A stretch of 64,000 nucleotides of DNA from Paludibacteraceae bacterium (GTDB lineage Bacteria > Bacteroidota > Bacteroidia > Bacteroidales > Paludibacteraceae): assembly GCA_017551675.1 (NCBI GenBank), contig JAFZLC010000007.1, positions 93,040-157,039 of the forward strand. Direction: 5' to 3'. A program made the translations under genes and the position numbers. Below, piece after piece: positions 53,285 to 61,465 of the stretch (the stretch's first letter is position 1; every line of letters starts with the position of its first letter). The notes beneath the pieces are model-generated. The model was not told where the DNA came from and ran no database searches. It saw nothing but the letters and a program-made list of their open reading frames with translations.

Positions 53285-54652
53285 ATGGAAAAACAAAAAA
53301 GATTTTTCTTACAAGAAAATGAAATACCTAGAGCATGGTATAACATTGTAGCCGACATGAAGAACAAGCCTCTTCCTATGCTTAATCCTCAAACAAAGGA
53401 GCCTATTAAGTTGGAGGAGATGTGTGGTCTTTTCAATCGTGCTTGTTCTGAACAAGAGTTGAATACTACAGACGCATGGATTGAAATTCCTGACGAGGTT
53501 CGTGATATGTATAAGAGCTATCGTTCCACTCCGTTGGTTCGTGCATACGGTTTGGAGAAAGCCCTAGATACTCCGGCTCATATCTATTTCAAAAACGAAA
53601 GTGTAAGCCCTGTTGGTTCTCATAAGTTGAACTCTGCTTTGGCTCAGGCTTACTATTGTAAAAAAGAGGGTGTGACTAACATCACTACTGAGACAGGTGC
53701 TGGTCAGTGGGGTGCTGCTCTTTCTTATGCTGCAAAGGCTTTCGGCTTGGAATTGGCTGTCTTCATGGTTAAGGTAAGCTACCACCAAAAACCATATCGT
53801 CGCTCAATCATGCAAACATTTGGCGCACAGGTGATCGCTTCTCCTAGTATGAGTACACGCGCTGGTAAGGATATCTTGACTGCTAATCCTACTTATCAAG
53901 GAAGTTTGGGTACCGCTATCTCCGAGGCTGTTGAGTTGGCTATGGGTACACCTAATTGTAAATATGTATTGGGTAGTGTGTTGAATCACGTTACACTTCA
54001 TCAGACTATCATTGGTCTAGAGGCTGAGAAGCAAATGGAAATGGCTGGTGAATACCCTGATATCATCATCGGTTGCTTCGGTGGTGGTTCTAACTTCGGT
54101 GGTATTTCATTCCCATTCATGAGACATAATATCTTGGACGGAAAGAATACATTGTTCTATGCTGCAGAACCTGCATCTTGTCCTAAATTGACTCGTGGTG
54201 TCTTCCAATATGATTTCGGTGACGAGGCTGGTTATACTCCTATGTTGCCAATGTTTACATTGGGTCACAACTTCGCTCCTGCTCATATTCATGCTGGCGG
54301 ACTTCGTTATCATGGTGCAGGTACAATCGTTAGTCAGTTGATTAAAGATGGTATGATGAAGGGTGTTGATATCCCTCAAATCGAAACGTTCGAGGCTGCT
54401 ACTCTATTCGCAAGATCAGAAGGTATCATCCCTGCTCCTGAATCTTCTCACGCTATTGCAGCTGCTATCCGTGAGGCTAAGAAAGCAAAAGAGGAAGGTA
54501 AACAAAAAGTTATTTTGTTCAACTTGTCTGGTCATGGATTGATAGATATGTCTGCTTACGATCAATACATCGCAGGCGACCTTACTAATTATGAATTGCC
54601 TGATGAGGTGATCAAAAATAATGTAAGTAGTTTGGAGAAGATTATTAAGTAA
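53285..54652 (+). CDS. trpB: Tryptophan synthase beta chain, TrpB2 type
   Basis: ATG 53285 (455 residues) is preferred over the TTG two codons upstream. The N-terminal extension (PRAWYNIVADM, then NPQTKEPIKLEEM) and total length identify the TrpB2 subgroup, distinct from the ~400-residue TrpB1 that pairs with TrpA. Active-site features are complete: the PLP lysine Lys114 in VGSHKLNSAL, the acid in TTETGAGQWGAAL, and the PLP phosphate loop CFGGGSNFGG. It joins indole and serine to tryptophan. No other trp gene is nearby, yet the gene lies behind a tryptophan leader-attenuator, which supports a real role in tryptophan supply. A terminator follows at 54672. Confidence 0.93.
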   Translation: MEKQKRFFLQENEIPRAWYNIVADMKNKPLPMLNPQTKEPIKLEEMCGLFNRACSEQELNTTDAWIEIPDEVRDMYKSYRSTPLVRAYGLEKALDTPAHIYFKNESVSPVGSHKLNSALAQAYYCKKEGVTNITTETGAGQWGAALSYAAKAFGLELAVFMVKVSYHQKPYRRSIMQTFGAQVIASPSMSTRAGKDILTANPTYQGSLGTAISEAVELAMGTPNCKYVLGSVLNHVTLHQTIIGLEAEKQMEMAGEYPDIIIGCFGGGSNFGGISFPFMRHNILDGKNTLFYAAEPASCPKLTRGVFQYDFGDEAGYTPMLPMFTLGHNFAPAHIHAGGLRYHGAGTIVSQLIKDGMMKGVDIPQIETFEAATLFARSEGIIPAPESSHAIAAAIREAKKAKEEGKQKVILFNLSGHGLIDMSAYDQYIAGDLTNYELPDEVIKNNVSSLEKIIK

Positions 54653-54671
54653 TTATTATCCATTTGATATG

Positions 54672-54706
54672 AACAGGAGTGCTTGTTGTGGCACTCCTGT
54701 TTTATT
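54672..54706 (+). terminator. Terminator after the TrpB2-type gene
   Basis: AACAGGAGTGC (54672-54682) and GCACTCCTGTT (54691-54701) form an 11-bp stem with an 8-base loop, followed by TTATTTT. Confidence 0.85.
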
Positions 54707-54908
54707 TTAGCAATATACGTTCATAAATATATAGAACATACCCTAACGTAGAGACTGAATGTAAGATCTTTATGCATTAGCCCTTCATGGGGGTGCTTCC
54801 ATCACTGTTTCTGTTTGTTGGAAAATATTGAACAACATACCATTTTTTATTTTCTTTCGTTTATGATAAAAAAATATTATCTTTACCTTAGTAATATTAT
54901 TGTTGCGT

Positions 54909-57900
54909 ATGAGTAGAATAATTGATTATTTAAAATTATTTATAACGTTAATAATTATGTGGGGTATCTTTTCTTCTTTTTCAAGTTATAAGTCAGAGTG
55001 GACTTCCGTGGAAAAAATAGCAAGTACAAATCCTAAAACAGCTATTGGAAAGATTGATGCGATAGAAAAACAGGCTATCTCGGAAAATAATTATGCTCAA
55101 AGAATTAAATGTATTGCCTATCGTGGTAAGTTAAAAGAGAATATAGAGGATTCTGCATTTGTGGATTGTGTTGCGGAAATGGATGCGTTTTGTCAGTCGT
55201 TGAACAATGATGTGGCTAAATCCATGACTACCTACATGTTGGCTAAATTATATCGAAATTATTATTATAGTAATAGACATCTCGTTGGCCGTCGTACGGA
55301 CCTGGCTGATTCTATTCCAGATGATATTAGTGAATGGCCGTCTAATCTATTCATAAATAAAATACGAGAACTGACTGGGTTGGCTCTCTCTAATGAAAAT
55401 CTGAAAAAGGTTTCTTCTGAGGAGTATGAAGCCATCCTGACCTTGGGAAAGGATAGCCGAATCTATCAACCGACACTCTACGACTTGATCCTTTCTGATA
55501 TTGTTGATTCTCACGATCATTATACTCCTATTTATACAGATGAAGAAAAAAACAAGTTTCTTGCCGACTGGGTGGAGTTTCATGCTAATGATAAGGAAAG
55601 AGATGCGTATGTCTATGCAAAGTTGAAGTGGATCCAGGCTACTTATACGCTTGCTAAACAACAAAAGGAGAAAGAAACAATATTGCAGGAACTGCTTTCG
55701 AAAGAGAAAAATCATCGTGCTTCTGTATTGATTCGCGAAGCTATATGTCAGGAGTGGCTGAAAAATAAGAATCAGAATTGTAATGCGGAAGATTTTGATC
55801 CTTCTCTTCCTCAACGCATTCTCGATGTCTGTCATGAGGGAATTGATGCATATCCACGTCATCCTAAAATAGGGGCGCTTAAGAATATTGTCAATGAGGT
55901 GAAACAGCCGACGATATCCATTTCTTTGCATGGCAGCAAACCCTATTCAACGGATAAAATAAAGTTGAAATTGCATTATGCTAATTTGACAAAGGTCTAC
56001 TTCTCTTTGTATAAGCTAAAAGTCTCTTCCGAACAATTTTATTCGGGAAGGTATAATCGAGACAATATGCCGACTGAACTAATAAAGGAGTATTCAGTAG
56101 ATTTGGATAAAACAAATTATTATATTCCAAATGATACAATTTATGAAATAGATGCTTTGCCTTATGGTGCGTATGCGATTCGTTTGGACAAAAAGAATTA
56201 TTTTTATTTTGTGGTTTCTGATCTGTATTGCATAAAAACAAATTCAAAATATGAAGACTATGCGGAAGATTTTATCGTGATGGATTCAAAAAATGGTGCA
56301 CCTATAAATGATGTATCCATTGAAGGACAAAGATATAGAGAAGAGAATCCGTTTAAATCAAAGACTGACAAAAATGGTTTTGCCCGTGTTAAGGGAGTAA
56401 AACGTGAGAGTGTAACCTTCTACTTTAAACATGGTGAGGATACTTATCTCGATCCAGAACGTAATTATCTGGGTGATACAAACCAATTTAATCCGTATGA
56501 AAATAAGGGAGAGTATTATTCAATCTTTACTGATCGTTCTATTTATCGCCCATGCCAGACCCTTTATTATAAGGTGATTTGTTACAAATTGGAGGATGAA
56601 AAATCTTCTCATGTGATGGCTGGTAAAGTTGTGAATGTCATTCTGTATGATGCAAACAGTCAGGAAGTTGGAAGGCAAACATTGACCACCAATGAAATGG
56701 GTTCCATTGCTTCTTCTTTTGTCTTGCCTGCCAGTGGTTTGGCGGGTAGTTATAGGTTGGAGGTCAATGATGAATCCTATTTCTTTAAAGTGGAAGAGTA
56801 TAAACGTCCGACATTTGAGGTGAAGATGACTCGTCCGACAAACTCTTTCTCTTTCGGTGATTCCATTGTTGTCTCTGGTCGTGCAGATTATCTATTGGGT
56901 ACGCCTGTTTCAGAGGCAAAAATAGAATATAGAGTGATTCGTAAACCTTCAGTTTGGTGGTGGCGTCCACTCATCAGTCGGATGGAAGAAACCATTGAGG
57001 AGGGAGAATCTTCTATTAAGGAAGATGGAACCTTTACGGTTTCATTCCTTGCTCAGAAAAATGAGAATGACGAGGATTTGTCTTATTATCGATACTCTGT
57101 ATATGCTAAGGTGACAGATGCTAATGGAGAGACACATGAGGAGGAGATTTATATCACAGTGGGAGATCGGTCTCTTGTCTTTTCGTCCTCTGTTCCGAAT
57201 CGTGAAATAATGGATAAGTTCCCTGAAATTAAATATAGGGTGATGAATCTGAATGGCGACGGACAAAGTGCAACTGTAACATACGAAATAAAAAAGGATG
57301 AGAAGGTCATTGCTTCTGGTAAGGTTTCTTCTGATGCTCAGAAAGGTTTTGTGATAGATGAACAGACAAAGAAATGGAAATCTGGCTTATATAATGTCAT
57401 ATTGTCTACTAAGGATGATAAGGGTAGAGAGGTGAGTCAAACGTATAACGTGATACTTTATCGGGAAGATGACTCATGTCCGCCAGTAGAGACTGCACTA
57501 TGGGAGGAAAAGGTTGCCGATGTGAACTTGAATTATGGAGAAAAACATACGGTTCGTATTGGTACCTCTTTGAAAGATGCTCATCTGCTTGTGATAGTAG
57601 ACGATGAATTTAAGGAGGTGGAGAAGCGATGGGTGAAACTAAATAATGAAACTAAATCATTCACATTCTCGTTGGAGAAACAAAATGGGGATGCGTTGCA
57701 TGTTCGTTTCTTCTTAGTGAATGATGGAGAGTGTCATCGTGCATCTTTTAGAATTATTAAAAAGAAAGAATCGAAGAAGATGCCAGTGAATTTGGCAGTC
57801 TTTCGTGATAAGATGTTACCAGGCTCTAATGAGACATGGACGATCACAGTGCCAAAAGAGAGGGAGTCTGAAGTGTTGGCTGCCATGTATGATGCATCGT

Positions 57901-60605
57901 TGGATCAATTCGTGCGTCACTATTGGTCATTCTTCCCATACTATTATAAAATATTACGAGTTCCTACCTGGCAAGAATGCCAATGGACGAGGCCATCTGC
58001 TTATTGGAGCGATGATATGAAGCAATATCTTGTTGATTGGAAGTTTGATAGTTGGATGATGCTTCCGACGGGAGACGTTAATCGTTATCTTTACCGTTCT
58101 CGAAGAATGATGGGCGTGGCGAAAAATTCGGTGATGTGCGTAGAAGATTGTGCGGCATCAATGGTAGATGAAGATGCTGAGTATTCATCTAGGGAAAGTA
58201 AGGCGAAAGTAGAGTCTCAGCAAGCAAAAGAGGTGAAGAATGAAATATCAGAGGAGAAAGGTTCAGATCAGGAGAATCCAGATCTTCCTAAGGTGCGTAC
58301 CAATTTCTCAGAAACTGCTTTCTTCTATCCTCAATTGCGGTCAGATAAGGATGGTAATGTTACATTGTCTTTCCAAATGCCAGAAAGCTTGACCCGTTGG
58401 AACTTCATGTCTGTGGCTCATACAAAGGATTTGTATTATGGTCAGTTGCAGGAACAGATGGTGACACAAAAAGATTTTATGATTACACCGAACCTTCCTC
58501 GATTCTTGCGTAAGGGAGACGAGTGTGTGTTATCCGCTAAGATCATTAATCTCTCAGAATCGGCTCAAAAGGGAAAGGCAAAGATTCAATTACTCGATCC
58601 TGTTACCGAGCAACCGATTGCGGAAAATAGTGCCGATTTTTCTGTTGAGGCTGGTGTGAACACTTCTGTAAAGTTCACCTTTGCAGTGCCAAGAGAGTGG
58701 GATGCCGTGTTGGTTCGCACCTCAGCTGTGTCAGATGGATTTTCTGATGCGGAACAGACTTTGCTTCCTATCTTGTCGGACAGAATCGTTTTGACACAAT
58801 CCTTGCCAATTTATGTGAGATGCGGACAAACTAAAAATTATACGTTTGAACAACTGAAAAATAATCAGTCAGAAACCCTTTCGTCTCGCTTCTTGAAATT
58901 GGAGTTCGCTACCAATCCAATCTGGTATGCAGTCCAATCGCTTCCATCCATTGCTGTTGTGGAGCATGAGAATGCAATCAATTATTCAGTTGCTCATTTC
59001 GCCTCTTTGATGGCACAACACATTGCCACATCCAACCCTCGAATCTTTAATGTGATTCAGATTTGGAAAGAACAAGGAAAGGATAAAGAGACCTTGTTAT
59101 CTAACTTGGAAAAGAATCAGGATGTGAAGAATGTCTTGCTGAATGAAACCCCATGGGTGCTGGAAGCCAGAAATGAGACAGAACGAAAGCAACGGTTATC
59201 TACACTCTTCGATTTGAATGATTTGAAAAATAAATGTCAGAATTGGGAGAACAAACTGAAAGAATACAGAACGAATGAAGGTGCTTACGTTTGGTTCAAA
59301 GATATGAATCCAAGTCGCCATGTGACATTGTTCGTTTTGGATAATTTCGCTCGATTGAGGAAAGCCGGCATCGTAGACAATGATTTCTTAAATAAGATGG
59401 ATTATACCTCGTCGCTTTCTTTCATGGATGGTGAGATTCAGAAAGACTATGAGTGGTTGAAGAAACATTATCCGAAGGAGTATCAAAAACATGCATACAT
59501 CAGTGTAGAATATTTGTATTATTACCAGGTGAGAAGTCTCTATTCGGAGGTGGCAATCAAACCAAGTGCCAAAGAGGCTTATGATTTTTATTATAAATTG
59601 ATTGCCAAACAGTGGAAAGACTTTTCTTTGAATGGAAAAGCATTGGCTGCCATCGTATTGTATCGTAATGGAGATCAGTCGTTAGCTAAGAAGATTATTG
59701 AATCTTTGCGTGAATTCTCAACTACTACGGATGAGATGGGTATGTATTGGCAAAAGAATGTAAGTAGTTATTTCTGGCAAGATGCTGCGATTTCCACTCA
59801 TACCAGAATCATGGAGGCCTTTGAAGTGGTAGATCCACAGAAAGGAGAACAAGATGAACTGCGTTTGTGGCTACTCAATCAAAAGCGTACTCAAAACTGG
59901 GGTAATACAATAGCCAATGTGGATGCGTTGAATGTCTTGTTGTTGAGCGGATCCGATTGGTTATCGAAAGATAATCAGGTGACGATCAAGATGGGTGATA
60001 AACAAATCGAACCTGAGCAGACAGAAGCAGGTACGGGTTATTTCTCAACTATCATCGAAGGAAAAGATGTCATTCCATCATACGGAGATATAGAATTGAA
60101 GAGTGCGGAAGATGGTAATATCTCTTGGGGTGCGTTGTATTGGCAGTTTGAAGAGAAGATAGATAAGGTTCTCAAAAACAAAACGGCTTTGCATGTGGAG
60201 AAAATGGTGATGTTGGAGCAAAGAGTGGATGGGAAACCGATACTAAAAACAATAGATGCGAATACAGAATTGAAGGTGGGCGATAAACTGGTGGTTCGAA
60301 TCACTTTGCGGACAGACCGAGACATGGATTATGTATCACTGAAAGATCAACGAGCAAGCTGCTTGGAGCCTGTCACACAACTGTCGGGTTACAGATGCAG
60401 TGATGGAACCTGTTATTATCAGTCACCTAAGGATGCTGCCATGTATTATTTCTTCGATCATTTGGTGAAAGGAACATTCGTTTTTGAATATCCATTATGG
60501 GTGACACATGCCGGACAATATTCAAACGGAATCACTTCTGCTCAGTGTTTATACGCACCAGAATTTTCAACAAATACGGGTAGTGTGAAGATTAATGTGA
60601 AATAA
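54909..60605 (+). CDS. Alpha-2-macroglobulin-like protein without thioester motif
   Basis: With ATG 54909 the protein has 1898 residues and an N-terminal membrane anchor or signal (~10-27). A helical N-terminal region (~30-330) is followed by MG-type beta domains (~335-900), including YSIFTDRSIYRPCQTLYYKV and PASGLAGSYRLEV. A flexible, charged insert (~1075-1125) marks the bait-like region. The A2M core starts with RTNFSETAFFYPQL and FQMPESLTRWNFM (~1135-1175). Where the thioester CxEQ would be, the protein reads SIAVVEHENAINYS, so the covalent trap is absent. This is known for the thioester-less subgroup in Bacteroidetes and other bacteria. It probably guards the periplasm against proteases. 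Its own promoter is unclear. Confidence 0.88.
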   Translation: MSRIIDYLKLFITLIIMWGIFSSFSSYKSEWTSVEKIASTNPKTAIGKIDAIEKQAISENNYAQRIKCIAYRGKLKENIEDSAFVDCVAEMDAFCQSLNNDVAKSMTTYMLAKLYRNYYYSNRHLVGRRTDLADSIPDDISEWPSNLFINKIRELTGLALSNENLKKVSSEEYEAILTLGKDSRIYQPTLYDLILSDIVDSHDHYTPIYTDEEKNKFLADWVEFHANDKERDAYVYAKLKWIQATYTLAKQQKEKETILQELLSKEKNHRASVLIREAICQEWLKNKNQNCNAEDFDPSLPQRILDVCHEGIDAYPRHPKIGALKNIVNEVKQPTISISLHGSKPYSTDKIKLKLHYANLTKVYFSLYKLKVSSEQFYSGRYNRDNMPTELIKEYSVDLDKTNYYIPNDTIYEIDALPYGAYAIRLDKKNYFYFVVSDLYCIKTNSKYEDYAEDFIVMDSKNGAPINDVSIEGQRYREENPFKSKTDKNGFARVKGVKRESVTFYFKHGEDTYLDPERNYLGDTNQFNPYENKGEYYSIFTDRSIYRPCQTLYYKVICYKLEDEKSSHVMAGKVVNVILYDANSQEVGRQTLTTNEMGSIASSFVLPASGLAGSYRLEVNDESYFFKVEEYKRPTFEVKMTRPTNSFSFGDSIVVSGRADYLLGTPVSEAKIEYRVIRKPSVWWWRPLISRMEETIEEGESSIKEDGTFTVSFLAQKNENDEDLSYYRYSVYAKVTDANGETHEEEIYITVGDRSLVFSSSVPNREIMDKFPEIKYRVMNLNGDGQSATVTYEIKKDEKVIASGKVSSDAQKGFVIDEQTKKWKSGLYNVILSTKDDKGREVSQTYNVILYREDDSCPPVETALWEEKVADVNLNYGEKHTVRIGTSLKDAHLLVIVDDEFKEVEKRWVKLNNETKSFTFSLEKQNGDALHVRFFLVNDGECHRASFRIIKKKESKKMPVNLAVFRDKMLPGSNETWTITVPKERESEVLAAMYDASLDQFVRHYWSFFPYYYKILRVPTWQECQWTRPSAYWSDDMKQYLVDWKFDSWMMLPTGDVNRYLYRSRRMMGVAKNSVMCVEDCAASMVDEDAEYSSRESKAKVESQQAKEVKNEISEEKGSDQENPDLPKVRTNFSETAFFYPQLRSDKDGNVTLSFQMPESLTRWNFMSVAHTKDLYYGQLQEQMVTQKDFMITPNLPRFLRKGDECVLSAKIINLSESAQKGKAKIQLLDPVTEQPIAENSADFSVEAGVNTSVKFTFAVPREWDAVLVRTSAVSDGFSDAEQTLLPILSDRIVLTQSLPIYVRCGQTKNYTFEQLKNNQSETLSSRFLKLEFATNPIWYAVQSLPSIAVVEHENAINYSVAHFASLMAQHIATSNPRIFNVIQIWKEQGKDKETLLSNLEKNQDVKNVLLNETPWVLEARNETERKQRLSTLFDLNDLKNKCQNWENKLKEYRTNEGAYVWFKDMNPSRHVTLFVLDNFARLRKAGIVDNDFLNKMDYTSSLSFMDGEIQKDYEWLKKHYPKEYQKHAYISVEYLYYYQVRSLYSEVAIKPSAKEAYDFYYKLIAKQWKDFSLNGKALAAIVLYRNGDQSLAKKIIESLREFSTTTDEMGMYWQKNVSSYFWQDAAISTHTRIMEAFEVVDPQKGEQDELRLWLLNQKRTQNWGNTIANVDALNVLLLSGSDWLSKDNQVTIKMGDKQIEPEQTEAGTGYFSTIIEGKDVIPSYGDIELKSAEDGNISWGALYWQFEEKIDKVLKNKTALHVEKMVMLEQRVDGKPILKTIDANTELKVGDKLVVRITLRTDRDMDYVSLKDQRASCLEPVTQLSGYRCSDGTCYYQSPKDAAMYYFFDHLVKGTFVFEYPLWVTHAGQYSNGITSAQCLYAPEFSTNTGSVKINVK

Positions 60606-60617
60606 AATATGTTAATT

Positions 60618-60648
60618 TTTGTTTTTTTCTATTAATGTTGTAATTTTG
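60618..60648 (+). promoter_or_regulatory. Promoter for the lipoprotein-DUF5723/OmpA operon
   Basis: TTTG (60618-60621), a 19-base spacer and TAATTTTG (60641-60648) match the consensus at both boxes and at the optimal distance. Confidence 0.75.
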
Positions 60649-60690
60649 AAAAGATAATGATAACTAGATAACTTTAAAAATAAGAACCGT

Positions 60691-61449
60691 ATGCATCGTT
60701 TTTGTTCAAGATATATACTTCCCGTTTTAGCTATGGCAACTCTTTTGCTTACATCTTGTGAAGTAGAAGAGTATGATTTGAAAAATATGAATGCTGATAG
60801 CTTGATGATAGAGACTTCGTTAGATGCTCCAATAGGTAGTGTGAATTTGACATTAAAAGATATATTCAGACATAGAGGATCGTCAGGAAATATCGTAACG
60901 TTGGATTCTATTTATGAAATCAGTAAGATGATAGAAGAAAAAGATATTCCATTACCTTTGATGGCAATCACGGGTACGGATATATCTTCAACTGATACAA
61001 TAAAGGGCGTTGACTTTGGCAATTATTTTGGTAAGGGAGAGATTTTGGACTCGTTAGAGGATGTGAAGTTGAAATTGCAGATCATCAACAAATTGCCTTT
61101 TGATGTAAAACTGGAGTTATTGTTTTTGCGAGATGATACTGTCGGATTCGATTACAATGTTAACTTACCTTTTGTAGAGCAAAAGGAGATAAAATCTTTG
61201 AGACAATCTCTCTCTGTTAAAAGTGCATCCATTGATAATAAAACACATGAAGTGATAGAAGCTAGTTATTCAGATGCTAAATTTGAATTTTCAGGAAAAG
61301 ATACCAAAATGCTTCAAAAAGTAAATCATATAAAAGTCAATTATCATTTAGCTATGCCTTTGGATGGCTCTCTCTACCTTGATTCAAAATATGGTTTGGA
61401 AGTTAGTTTAAGTGCCTTCATGAGGGCAAGATTATTGTTAAATGATTAG
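60691..61449 (+). CDS. Lipoprotein of unknown function, partner of the OmpA-family gene
   Basis: This 252-residue protein has a lipoprotein signal peptide (LLLTSC, Cys23). The mature part begins EVEEYDLKNMNADSL and is predicted beta-rich, with repeated amphipathic stretches (VKLKLQIINKLPFDVKLELLFL, split here as VKLKLQIINKL and PFDVKLELLFL) recalling LEA/WHy-type beta sandwiches. No family was recognised with confidence. It overlaps the following open frame and has its own good promoter. The pairing suggests an outer-membrane lipoprotein acting with the OmpA-family protein. Confidence 0.72.
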   Translation: MHRFCSRYILPVLAMATLLLTSCEVEEYDLKNMNADSLMIETSLDAPIGSVNLTLKDIFRHRGSSGNIVTLDSIYEISKMIEEKDIPLPLMAITGTDISSTDTIKGVDFGNYFGKGEILDSLEDVKLKLQIINKLPFDVKLELLFLRDDTVGFDYNVNLPFVEQKEIKSLRQSLSVKSASIDNKTHEVIEASYSDAKFEFSGKDTKMLQKVNHIKVNYHLAMPLDGSLYLDSKYGLEVSLSAFMRARLLLND

Positions 61450-61450
61450 A

Positions 61451-61459
61451 GGGAGGAGG
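61451..61459 (+). promoter_or_regulatory. Strong purine-rich ribosome-binding site that decides the start of the OmpA-family gene
   Basis: GGGAGGAGG lies 6 bases before ATG 61466. The frame is also open from ATG 61442, but this start would place the Shine-Dalgarno-like run inside the coding region. Most genes in this window lack any such site. Confidence 0.6.
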
Positions 61460-61465
61460 CAGAAG

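Noticed and set aside
54703..54908. Possible regulatory RNA before the macroglobulin gene
   Set aside because: Only a weak hairpin near 54780 and an imperfect -7 box (TATCTTTA at 54878) were seen; nothing firm enough to call.
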